NCBI GenBank assembly: GCA_947500445.1
Contig: CANMSB010000015.1
Location: 1-64,000, forward strand
DNA: 64,000 nucleotides
Source: an uncultured Flavobacteriaceae bacterium
GTDB taxonomy: Bacteria; Bacteroidota; Bacteroidia; Flavobacteriales; Flavobacteriaceae
Reading direction: 5' to 3'
Position 1 is the stretch's first letter. Each line of letters opens with the position of its first letter. Position numbers and translations under genes: made by a program. The notes under the pieces were generated by a model. It was given only the letters and a program-made list of their open reading frames with translations, was not told where the DNA came from and did no database searches. Below are positions 8,237 to 16,900 of the stretch, piece by piece.

Positions 8237-9391
8237 CTATTTGGTAATTACCCTAATTTTTTCCTTTACTTCTTGGGCGACCGCTCTAGCTTCGGCCATA
8301 TCATCGTTTACGATGGTAACATGGCCCATTTTCCGAAAAGGGCGGGTTCCTTTTTTTCCGTAAATATGGGGCGTAACCCCGGGCATTTGCAAAACCGCTT
8401 TAAGCTGTTCGTAAACTACAGGTCCCGTATGTCCCTCGGCACCTACCAAATTGACCATTACGCCCGCCACCTTGCTTTCGGTACGCCCCAACGGCAAATC
8501 CAATATGCACCGTAGGTGTTGTTCAAATTGGTTGGTATAGCTGGCCTCTATACTGTAATGACCACTGTTATGGGGGCGGGGTGCCACTTCATTTACCAGA
8601 ATGTCATCCGCTTCGGTCTGAAAAAGTTCAACGGCCAGCAGCCCTACATGCTGAATTTTTTCGGATACCTTTAGTGCCACCGCTTGGGCCTTTTCGGCTA
8701 CTTCGGCGTTTATACGCGCGGGGCATATGACGTATTCCACCTGGTTGGCTTCAGGGTGGAACTCCATTTCTACCACGGGGTAGGTAACCACCGATCCGGA
8801 AGGGTTTCTGGCAACGATAACGGCCAATTCGTTTTTAAAGGGAATCATTGTTTCGGCAATGCACTCTCCGTTGGGCAGCCCCTCCAAATCGGCCAAGGTG
8901 CGAACGATTTTTACCCCTTGCCCATCATATCCGAACTGTGCCGCCTTCCATACGAACGGTAGGGAAAGCCCCCCGTTGGAAATACTGTCCGCTATTTCAC
9001 TGGTATATGCAAAGCGTTGGAAAGGTGCCGTTGGAATGGCATTGTCCGTATAGAACAATTTTTGTGTTGCCTTGTTCTGTATGATCCGTAGGGCTTTTGT
9101 GGGCGGATACACCGCAAGCCCCTCCTGTTCGAGTTTTTCAAGGGCGTCCAGGTTTACGTTCTCGATTTCAATGGTCAATAGGTCTACTTTTTTCCCGAAG
9201 GCATAAACCGCATCGAAATCCATCAGGTCACCCTTAAAAAAGGCGTTACAGGCTATTTTTGAAGGGGCCTCCGAAGATGGGTCGAGTACGCTGGTGCGAA
9301 TATCCCATTTACGGGTATCGTACAAAAGCATTTTTCCCAATTGACCTCCCCCTAGGATGCCTAATGTAAAGTCGGAAGAAAAGTAGTTCAT
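8237..9391 (-). CDS. purK: 5-(carboxyamino)imidazole ribonucleotide synthase
   Basis: A 384-residue ATP-grasp enzyme that carboxylates AIR with ATP and bicarbonate to N5-CAIR, the substrate of the adjacent PurE. The N-terminus shows LGILGGGQLGKML, the conserved PurK nucleotide/substrate loop; the ATP-grasp core includes PFVWKAAQFGYDGQGV and the NEVAPRPHNSGHYSIEA motif with metal-binding Glu/Asn and substrate contacts. The start at 9391 (ATG AAC TAC) is preferred; a longer frame reaches 9445 but would begin upstream of the likely promoter element at 9418-9425. It is divergent from the hpt-adk fusion gene. Confidence 0.96.
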   Translation of the reverse strand: MNYFSSDFTLGILGGGQLGKMLLYDTRKWDIRTSVLDPSSEAPSKIACNAFFKGDLMDFDAVYAFGKKVDLLTIEIENVNLDALEKLEQEGLAVYPPTKALRIIQNKATQKLFYTDNAIPTAPFQRFAYTSEIADSISNGGLSLPFVWKAAQFGYDGQGVKIVRTLADLEGLPNGECIAETMIPFKNELAVIVARNPSGSVVTYPVVEMEFHPEANQVEYVICPARINAEVAEKAQAVALKVSEKIQHVGLLAVELFQTEADDILVNEVAPRPHNSGHYSIEASYTNQFEQHLRCILDLPLGRTESKVAGVMVNLVGAEGHTGPVVYEQLKAVLQMPGVTPHIYGKKGTRPFRKMGHVTIVNDDMAEARAVAQEVKEKIRVITK

Positions 9392-9417
9392 AGCCATTTG
9401 TTTGGAACGGAATGTCA

Positions 9418-9425
9418 CAAAAATA
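9418..9425 (-). promoter_or_regulatory. Candidate -7 element for purK-purE
   Basis: On the minus strand this reads TATTTTTG, an exact TAnnTTTG match, about 27 bases before the purK ATG at 9391. No TTTG is present at the ideal -33 spacing, so the promoter is only half supported. It favours the short purK start. Confidence 0.4.
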
Positions 9426-9499
9426 CATCGAATTCTTAAAACCAAGGTCCCGCTGCCGAAAAACAGAAATCAAAATACTATATTTACGATTTTCTAAAA

Positions 9500-10612
9500 A
9501 TGCGCCCCATGCAGTTGCACGACAAAACTTTTGTGCCCTACTTATCGGAAAATGAAATTCTGGCCGCCGTTACCAAAATGGCCAATGCCGTAGCCCTGGA
9601 CTACAAGGACCAACGGCCTATTTTTGTAGGAGTGCTCAATGGTGCGTTCATGTTCGTTTCCGATTTTTTAAAAGCGTACCCTTATGACTGCGAGGTATCC
9701 TTCGTGAAGCTAAGTTCCTATCAAGGACTGACCTCTACGGGAATCGTGGAGACCCTTTTGGAACCTGAAGACAATATCGCCGGCCGTAGTGTCATTATTT
9801 TGGAGGATATTATCGATTCGGGGCGTACCCTAAAGGAATTGGTGCATTTATTCAGCAACACAAAGGTAAAGGAGTTTAAAATAGCGAGTCTCTTTTATAA
9901 GCCCGCCGCATATACCGGTGAATACAAGATCGACTATATCGGAATAGAGATACCGGACAAGTTTATCGTGGGCTATGGACTCGATTATAACGAGCTGGGT
10001 AGAAATTTAAGGGAAGTATACCAACTAAACCAACAACATATGATCAATATTGTTTTGTTCGGAAAACCGGGTGCCGGAAAAGGGACCCAGGCCGAATTTT
10101 TAAAGGAAAAATACAATTTAAAGCATATTTCCACCGGCGATCTTTTTCGATATAATATGAAGAACGATACCGAACTCGGCAAGCTGGCCAAGTCGTATAT
10201 CGACCGTGGCGACCTGGTTCCCGATGAGGTTACCATTCAAATGTTACAGGATGCGGTGGACAAAAGCCCCGATGCGGCAGGTTTTATATTTGACGGCTTT
10301 CCCCGGACCGCTTCCCAAGCTGAAGCACTCGATGCTTTTTTGGAAACCAAAAACATGGGTATCAACGCTACCATAGCACTCGAGGCGAACGACGAAATTT
10401 TGATCCAGCGGTTGTTGGAAAGAGGAAAAGTAAGCGGTAGGACCGACGATCAGGATGAGGATAAAATTCGGAACCGCTTTGATGAATACAATCAAAAAAC
10501 GGCGCCGTTGAAGGATTTTTACAAGATGCAAAATAAATTCTATAGCATTAGCGGAATTGGGGAGATCGATGAGGTTACGGCACGCTTGGGCGCTATAATC
10601 GAGGGGCTTTAA
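9500..10612 (+). CDS. adk: Fused hypoxanthine phosphoribosyltransferase-adenylate kinase
   Basis: A 370-residue bifunctional protein. Residues 1 to about 178 are a HPRT: the PRPP-binding signature with the acidic pair is at 98-110 (VIILEDIIDSGRT), and KFIVGYGLDYNE at 154-165 is the purine-binding end. Residues 181-370 are a complete adenylate kinase: P-loop GKPGAGKGTQ at 188-197, STGDLFR at 211-217, FDGFPRT at 264-270, and a short LID with GRTDDQDED at 313-321. It salvages hypoxanthine/guanine to IMP/GMP and interconverts AMP, ATP and ADP. The join is in frame with no stop, and the ancestral Adk start Met survives as residue 181 (ATG at 10040). I believe the fusion recurs in Flavobacteriaceae. 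A second ATG (9509) is an alternative start. Confidence 0.93.
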   Translation: MRPMQLHDKTFVPYLSENEILAAVTKMANAVALDYKDQRPIFVGVLNGAFMFVSDFLKAYPYDCEVSFVKLSSYQGLTSTGIVETLLEPEDNIAGRSVIILEDIIDSGRTLKELVHLFSNTKVKEFKIASLFYKPAAYTGEYKIDYIGIEIPDKFIVGYGLDYNELGRNLREVYQLNQQHMINIVLFGKPGAGKGTQAEFLKEKYNLKHISTGDLFRYNMKNDTELGKLAKSYIDRGDLVPDEVTIQMLQDAVDKSPDAAGFIFDGFPRTASQAEALDAFLETKNMGINATIALEANDEILIQRLLERGKVSGRTDDQDEDKIRNRFDEYNQKTAPLKDFYKMQNKFYSISGIGEIDEVTARLGAIIEGL

Positions 10613-10798
10613 GAATCCCTTGTTTACCCTTCCAATATATTTTTTTGTGTAGGTCTATAAATTTAAAGAGATATGAAATGAGCATACACTTTTTTAAGCA
10701 TACCCTACCGAGATGATTAAAATAAGTTTATGCGAATTACTGAATGTGCAGAAATTTTTAGTTTATTCATTTTCAGTAAACTACAAAATTTTAAACAG

Positions 10799-11512
10799 AT
10801 GAAACCTATCGTTACCATTATTTGCTGTTTTGTGGTAAACATCATTTTTTCACAACAAATGAAAGATTATAAAAATGAATTTTCGGTTACTGGAGAAGCC
10901 ATTGTACGGGTGGCCCCCGATCAGGTGGTATTGCAATTGGGTGTGGAAAGTAGGGGAGAGGACCTGTTGAAAACAAAATCGGAAAACGCGGAAATCATTT
11001 CAAAAGCTATGGCGTACTGCCGGGAGCAGGATATTGCGGACAAGCACATACAAACCGATTATGTGCATATGAACCCTACCTACAATTATGACGCTCCTGC
11101 CGATTTAAGATACTATACCGTAGATCAGGCACTTTCCATAACCTTGCAACATCCGGAACAGTATGAAGAAATACTTACCGAATTGTTGAAAATCGGTATC
11201 AACAAAGTACAGGGCATCAGTTTCAATACCACCAAGCTAAAGGAAAACAGGACCTTGGCCCGTAAAATGGCAGTGGAGGCCGCAAAGGAAAAAGCACTTT
11301 TTTTGGCGTCCGAAGTGGGCATAACACTAGGGGAGGTAACGAACGTTTCCGAGTATTCCCAGAACCTGAGCAGCGGCTTTGGTAGGTTTTCCAGAAGCAA
11401 TATGTCGCAAAATATCGTTCAAAATGGCGCTAATGACATGGCCATTGATGGGTTGTCCGTTGGGATGATTCCGATAAAAGCATCCATAACCCTTACGTAC
11501 CGAATAAAATAG
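10799..11512 (+). CDS. SIMPL-domain (DUF541) exported protein
   Basis: A 237-residue protein from the ATG at 10799; a frame open to 10730 adds a non-signal-like extension and is rejected. The start gives a signal peptide (IVTIICCFVVNIIFSQQ). The rest matches the SIMPL/DUF541 family: FSVTGEAIVRVAPDQVVLQLGV at the front, the QTDYVHMNPTYNY segment in the middle, and a final IPIKASITLTYRI strand. SIMPL proteins form oligomeric periplasmic assemblies of uncertain function, with links to oxidative stress in some bacteria. It lies between the hpt-adk fusion and obgE on the same strand but with gaps of more than 180 bases on either side, so it is probably its own transcript. Confidence 0.85.
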   Translation: MKPIVTIICCFVVNIIFSQQMKDYKNEFSVTGEAIVRVAPDQVVLQLGVESRGEDLLKTKSENAEIISKAMAYCREQDIADKHIQTDYVHMNPTYNYDAPADLRYYTVDQALSITLQHPEQYEEILTELLKIGINKVQGISFNTTKLKENRTLARKMAVEAAKEKALFLASEVGITLGEVTNVSEYSQNLSSGFGRFSRSNMSQNIVQNGANDMAIDGLSVGMIPIKASITLTYRIK

Positions 11513-11721
11513 AGAACCTACGGTCGCTCTTTCCTTCTTACGGAGTGATTTTCCTTATTATGGACCTGTTTCTTGAAGTCTCAACAGAGTGCGACTTCGT
11601 TTTTCTGGGGAACTATGGGCTTTACTTGCCCAACCTCTTTTACTGGATAAAAATCGATTTTTTGATGGGGGTCCTTCATTTTGTTTTCCGCTCGAACAAG
11701 TTAAAATGGGTTCAAGCCCTA

Positions 11722-11758
11722 ATACTATTTCTGCTTTAAAATCACCCAAGTAAAAAGC
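11722..11758. repeat. Fragment of the interspersed MITE-like repeat
   Basis: These 37 bases match 20244-20280 at 33 of 37 positions, covering the left terminal repeat and the start of the internal part of that element. No matching right end was found nearby, so this is probably a decayed or truncated copy. Confidence 0.6.
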
Positions 11759-11816
11759 AAAGAAACGATGCACCCGCAAAACCGAACAAAGGTATCGCTA
11801 GCCGTGCCGAATTGCC

Positions 11817-11824
11817 TATTTTTG
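11817..11824 (+). promoter_or_regulatory. Candidate -7 element for obgE
   Basis: TATTTTTG fits TAnnTTTG exactly and lies 45 bases before the obgE ATG at 11870. The expected TTTG at -33 is missing. Its position downstream of the in-frame ATG at 11768 argues for the shorter ObgE start. Confidence 0.4.
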
Positions 11825-11869
11825 CAACGATTTGTCCGAGTTGGCAGACTACGGGAAAAACCATTGATA

Positions 11870-12877
11870 ATGACGGAAGGCAATTTTGTTGACTATGTAA
11901 AAATACATGCGGTATCGGGTAAGGGCGGTAAGGGGTCCATACACCTTCATCGGGAAAAGTACATTACCAAAGGAGGTCCTGATGGTGGCGACGGCGGACG
12001 GGGAGGCCATGTAATCATTCGTGGGAACGAAAATTTGTGGACCTTGGTCAATTTTAAGTTTAAAAAGCACTTTAAGGCCGGGCATGGGGCGCATGGCAGT
12101 AAAAACAGAAGTACCGGTGCCGATGGTGAAGATGTTTATATGGACGTACCCTTGGGAACGGTGGTCAAGGATATCGAAACCGAGGAAACGCTATTCGAAA
12201 TAACCGAGCACGGTGAGGAACGTATTCTTGCGGAAGGTGGAATGGGCGGTCGCGGTAATTGGCATTTTAAAACACCTACCAACCAAACACCGCGCTACGC
12301 ACAACCCGGTATTCCGGGAGAAGAGGTTTCCGTGATCTTGGAATTAAAGGTCCTCGCCGATGTGGGGCTTGTGGGTTTTCCCAACGCCGGCAAATCGACC
12401 CTATTGTCGGTAATCACCTCTGCCAAACCGAAAATCGGGGATTACGAGTTTACCACCTTAAAGCCAAACTTGGGCATTGTGGAATACCGCGATTTCAAAA
12501 GTTTTGTTATGGCCGATATCCCGGGAATTATAGAAGGTGCGGCCGAAGGAAAAGGCTTAGGCCATTACTTTTTAAGGCATATCGAACGCAATGCAACGCT
12601 ATTGTTCCTGATTCCCGCCGATAGCAAGGATATCGGTAAAGAATATGAAATCTTGTTGGATGAACTGCGGAGATATAACCCCGAGCTGTTGGATAAGAAC
12701 CGGTTGATCGCGATTTCCAAAAGCGACATGCTCGACGAAGAACTAATGACCGAAATGAAGGCCGAGCTCGATAACGATTTTAAGGACATCCCATTCCTTT
12801 TCATCTCGGCTGTAGCACAACAGGGAATTGCCGATTTAAAAGATCGGTTATGGTCCATGCTAAATCGGGAGGAGTAG
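11870..12877 (+). CDS. obgE: GTPase ObgE/CgtA
   Basis: A 335-residue protein, full length for Obg. It is a GTPase that binds the large ribosomal subunit and acts in ribosome assembly and stress control. The N-terminal Obg fold shows the glycine-rich stretches [19 protein letters not shown] and GMGGRGN. The G domain has G1 [10 protein letters not shown]2/switch TTLKPNLG, G3 DIPGIIEGA and G4-like SKSD. There is no long C-terminal tail. The ATG at 11870 matches the family start [12 protein letters not shown]; the frame is open to 11768 but that extension is not Obg-like. Confidence 0.97.
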   Translation: MTEGNFVDYVKIHAVSGKGGKGSIHLHREKYITKGGPDGGDGGRGGHVIIRGNENLWTLVNFKFKKHFKAGHGAHGSKNRSTGADGEDVYMDVPLGTVVKDIETEETLFEITEHGEERILAEGGMGGRGNWHFKTPTNQTPRYAQPGIPGEEVSVILELKVLADVGLVGFPNAGKSTLLSVITSAKPKIGDYEFTTLKPNLGIVEYRDFKSFVMADIPGIIEGAAEGKGLGHYFLRHIERNATLLFLIPADSKDIGKEYEILLDELRRYNPELLDKNRLIAISKSDMLDEELMTEMKAELDNDFKDIPFLFISAVAQQGIADLKDRLWSMLNREE

Positions 12878-13492
12878 CGCTGCGATGGTAAGTGCCTTTT
12901 TGATCATATCCCTTTACAGACATAAAAGGAACAATACTTTGAATGGTTTGTTCGCAGCCGACTAGCGTTTAGTTCCAACGCTACATTGTCGGACGTTCCC
13001 AGCATACTCCCCGCTATTTTTTTAGCCTTAAAACTGATTTTTGAGAGTACCTGAACGACGTGTAATGGATTTTTTATGCTGTCTTCATGAACTACTTTAT
13101 AGGGGTGTAAATTTTCGTAACAAAAAACAAAGAAAATGGGAAAATTAGGTTATTAACAATTTTACTGAAATTGTTAATAACCTAATAAGGCGAACCAAAA
13201 TTTTGGAACACGCTGCGAATATCAAAATTAAACCACTGGAAACGAAAATATTGCTTTTCTAACAGGCTTGCTTTACCGGAATTTTTAATTGATGAAAATT
13301 GCTTTACATTGTTATTTTTTGCGCTTGATCTTACTTTTTTTCAACGTCTTTTCGGTGGAAAAACAAGATTGTTAAAAACTTTTATTTTTGGTTTTTCCTA
13401 CTTTTTATATTTTCGTGCAATCGCAATTCTTTAACACTTCTGATGTGTCAAAAGCAAATTCTTGAGAACAATTTGTGCGATACTTCAACTAT
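12878..13492. other. Non-coding, AT-rich stretch with strong inverted repeats
   Basis: These 615 bases carry no credible ORF. They hold a 7-bp inverted repeat (TAGCGTT/AACGCTA, 12963-12983) 85 bases after obgE and the perfect 18-bp hairpin at 13145-13185. From about 13080 the DNA is markedly AT-rich with runs of A and T. A weak promoter-like pair (TTTG near 13388, then TATATTTT) precedes the gene at 13493. No DnaA-box cluster (TTATCCACA) was seen. Confidence 0.5.
13145..13185. repeat. Perfect 18-bp inverted repeat with 5-base loop
   Basis: Left arm 13145-13162 and right arm 13168-13185 are exact reverse complements, separated by TACTG. The arms are AT-rich (each contains TTATTAACA or its complement). 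There is no T-run next to the right arm, so it does not look like an intrinsic terminator; it lies about 270 bases after obgE and 310 before the next gene. Confidence 0.9.
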
Positions 13493-13942
13493 ATGAAAAC
13501 CTTGTGTTCCCCCACAAGAGGTTACGTTAAACAAGTTCGTAAATACACAGGTTGCATGAAGTGCGCGGAATATTATTTGGACAATCATAAAATTGAGATT
13601 CACTACTCTTTTTTCGGAAAAGAAATAATTAGCATTAACGGAAACAAGATTTCCGAGAGAAGGTCGGCGGTAAAAAAACCACATCGTTTCTCGGTAGGGA
13701 AGAATACCTATGACATCCATTCCAAATTGGACATTGCAGGGCCTTCCGGAAGGGATTACTCCATCTACAAAAATGGAATACAGCTGTCCCTGGTCAATTT
13801 CAAATCGAACAATTCCAAAGCCTTATTGTCGCTTATCGTTGTATTGGGTGTGGCTACCGGTTATACTTTGGGCCTATTCTTGTACCAGCGCTACCCGATC
13901 GACTTTGAAAAACTACAACTACTGCTTACGGCCGGACTTTAA
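13493..13942 (+). CDS. Small membrane-anchored protein of unknown function
   Basis: A 149-residue protein from the ATG at 13493 (an in-frame GTG at 13475 would add six residues). I do not recognise the family. The N-terminal two thirds are soluble-looking and basic, with a CMKCAEYYLDNHK segment containing a CxxC pair at about residues 22-25. Near the C-terminus LLSLIVVLGVATGYTLGLFLY is a single predicted transmembrane helix, followed by a short tail. It is convergent with the alpha-2-macroglobulin gene, 15 bases apart. The long AT-rich upstream region suggests its own promoter. Confidence 0.55.
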   Translation: MKTLCSPTRGYVKQVRKYTGCMKCAEYYLDNHKIEIHYSFFGKEIISINGNKISERRSAVKKPHRFSVGKNTYDIHSKLDIAGPSGRDYSIYKNGIQLSLVNFKSNNSKALLSLIVVLGVATGYTLGLFLYQRYPIDFEKLQLLLTAGL

Positions 13943-13957
13943 CGTCAGAAATGGTAT

Positions 13958-16900
13958 TTAATTGTCCGCGGTGATCCGTACCCGTACCCCTTCACTATGG
14001 CTGCTGAACTCAGGAGCATACATGCTTTGGATCGTAGTGATGCCGTTACTAAAATTACCGGCGTTGTTGGCACGTACGTCATACTCAAAAACATAGACAC
14101 CTTTTGGCAAATAGTCGAAAAAGAAATTGGTACTGGCGTCCTTGGTACTCTCATAGTAGCCAAGCCCGTCCTGCCATCGATATCTTGAAAGTACGTTTAC
14201 GGGCTCAAAGCCGGCGGCACGCATATCTTTCATATGAACGAATTCCATATTGCGATCTGCTCTTAATTCGATACGCACTCGGATAAGATCCCCTACGGCA
14301 ACTTCATCTTCATCCGTAATGGCCGATAATTGTTCACCGGTAGCGGTATTCTTTTTTAAGAACAGCTTTTTTCGGAGCGATAAAGGGGTTTCTGCGGAAG
14401 TGATCTTATCCAAATCCTCAAAATACTGCCAATACAGGGCACCCCAGGCGATGCCGTCCCCTTTTTTCTTCAAGCTAACCTCGGCCATTTTAGGGGTGAT
14501 GTCATTGCCTTTCCAAGCGGTTTTGAAGTAACCCGTACCTGCGGCCACTTTTACATCGTCCAAAATTGCGGGATCTACTTTGGTGCCACCGACCAACACT
14601 TCCACCGCATCGGTAACCGATAGCCAGTCGCTACCTTGCAACAAAAGGGCGTACACCGCGTCCGCAGTGGCCTTGGTCGTTTTCCATTGCTTGGTTTGCT
14701 TGTTTTTCAATAACCATATCTTCAGGTTGTCAATGGTGGCTGCGTCCTGTTTGATTTCTGAAAACGCCTCAATTAAAAGCGCTTGGGTTTCTATCGGTGC
14801 TTGGTACCAATACCACGAGGCCGTATTCTCCTTCCAATACATTCCCAATTCTTCCGAAATGATACTGTTCTCTTCCAAAGAACGGAGTATTTTATTTGCT
14901 GTTGCCGTATCTTCCATACGGTGGAGCACCAAGGCCAACATACCTTTGGCATATAGGTTTTTGTTTTTCCAATATTTTTGTGCCTGCCCTTTATAATAGG
15001 CGACAATACCGTTTACTTTTTTACTTTTCTTAACGGAGCCAAAAAAGCTGCGCATATACAGATAGTGTATTTGATTGTGCGTCAAATGGTCCTTATCGAT
15101 ATCGTCGGTATGGGCTTTCATGTATTCGTATTCCGCCACAAATTCTTTGTCTAAATAAGCGATGGCCTTTTTGATCATCTGTTCTTGTTCACCATCAAAA
15201 ACGCTTGCTTTATCGGATGCGATGAGCTGCTTTAAGTGGCCCATTCCGGAAACGATATGCTGGGTTATGTATCGGCTATCGGGTCCGCCCTGGAACCAGG
15301 CCCAGGCACCGTTCGATTTTTGGTTGGTGCGCAATTTCCGTAGGGTCGATGCCTGTTCTTGCTTCATTTTATTGAGGTCGAACAACAATCCGATACGTTT
15401 TTTCTGTTCGGATTCCGATTGTGCATCACGTAACCACGGGGTCTCCTGTATGAGAAGGGATTTCATTTCCTGATTTTTTTCAAGATCGCTCAAAAGCGCA
15501 TCGGACGAACGCCACTGTTCGAACACTTGTTGTATTCTAGGATTGCTATTCGCAATATAGGTAGCGAGTGCGTTGGCGTAGTATCGTGAAAATGTCTGTT
15601 CGTTACACTCGTACGGATATTCCATAAGATAGGGAAGTGCCTGTACCGCGTACCAAGCGGGGTTGGAGGTGACTTCCAACGTCAACTGGTGGTTGCGAAG
15701 CGTGTTGGAGCTGTTGTTTGCGAGCTTGTCCATAACGAAGGACCTGTTTTCATTACTGCGTACCCACATAGGCAGGGTTTCGGTCACTAGCATACGGTTG
15801 CTGAGTACCGGAAGCATGTTCTGTTCCCCGTCACTGAAATCTCCCGCTTTTGCGATAATACGATATTGAAGAGCCTGTAAACCGTCCGGTATCCGCAGTT
15901 GCCAGGAGACTTGAGTGTTCCCAACGGAATCTACTTCAAAACCCCTAACGGTATTTTTTAGGCCTTTGTCGGTCAGTAATGTGTTGGAAACATCCTTGCC
16001 TGAAACGGCATCCACAAGCTGAAGGGAAGCTTCTCCGTTCAGCACGGCATCGGTAAGGTTTGCGATTTTAGTACTAACGATAATACGATCGCCCTCTCTT
16101 AAAAAACGGGGCGCGTTGGGTACTACCATGAGTTCTTTTTGGGTTACCGTTCGTAAGGTGGTATATCCGCTCTGCATCGTTTTTGTGTGGGCCAGCAATT
16201 GCAGTTTCCATTCGGTCAATGCTTCCGGCGTTCTGAAATTAAAAGAGACCGATCCGTCCTTATCGGTTTGCAGCTGCGGGAAAAAGAATGCCGTTTCCTG
16301 CAAATTTGTACGAACCTGGACTCCTTCCGAACCGGTCGTTTGTTGTTCGGTAGCATTATTTTCAATTTCGGGGGCCTTATTTTCTTTTCTTTTTTCTGCT
16401 ATCGGTGGAGGTGCCCCCGCGCTGTCCTCCATTGCTGCTGGAGACGCTTCAGCTTCCGATACATCCATTTCCATAGCGTCGATAGTACTGCCGACCGGTG
16501 CACTTTTTATCATCCTTGAATGCCTTGTCCTGTAGGTGTCGCCGTTGCCAAAATAGAAACCGAACCAGTTGAAGGTATCAAAATGTTGTGTTTGATAGCT
16601 TATTAAGTTTCTGGCAGGGTTGTAGGCCTGAAAAGCCTGTGTTCCAAAGCTCGAGTACCCTTGGGTGTGAACGCTCGTGTAATAAGAAGGGCGATAATCG
16701 GGGTCAAAACTCCAGTAATGTCCCCTAAAGGCATCCAAGGAAGCGTCGTACATACCGGCCAATAACTCCGCAGAAATACGCTCCCCTTCCGGACCTTTTA
16801 CCTTAAAGGACCATGTTTCGTCCGTTCCCGGTTTTAGCTTGTCGCGAAAGGTGGTCGTCTCTATGGTCAGGTCGGTTTGTGGATAGGGAACGGAAATGGA

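Larger units (their letters stand above)
11513..11869. other. Non-coding stretch with repeat fragment upstream of obgE
   Basis: These 357 bases contain one 64-codon plus-strand frame (11545-11739) with no family resemblance, which I take as chance. The right part includes the interspersed-repeat fragment at 11722-11758 and a TATTTTTG element at 11817-11824. A short GAAGTC...GACTTC inverted repeat lies near 11575-11598. Confidence 0.5.

Noticed and set aside
11545-11739. Plus-strand 64-codon hydrophobic frame between the SIMPL gene and obgE
   Set aside because: No start context or family match, and its end runs into the repeat fragment at 11722-11758.
11768-11869. N-terminal extension of ObgE from the ATG at 11768
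   Set aside because: The extension is not Obg-like and begins upstream of the best -7 element; the family start is at 11870.
12963-12983. 7-bp inverted repeat after obgE considered as terminator
   Set aside because: No T-run follows on either side, and it lies 85 bases after the stop.
12878-13492. Possible replication origin (AT-rich region with palindrome beside obgE)
   Set aside because: No cluster of TTATCCACA DnaA boxes, no dnaA or dnaN nearby, and skew could not be computed.
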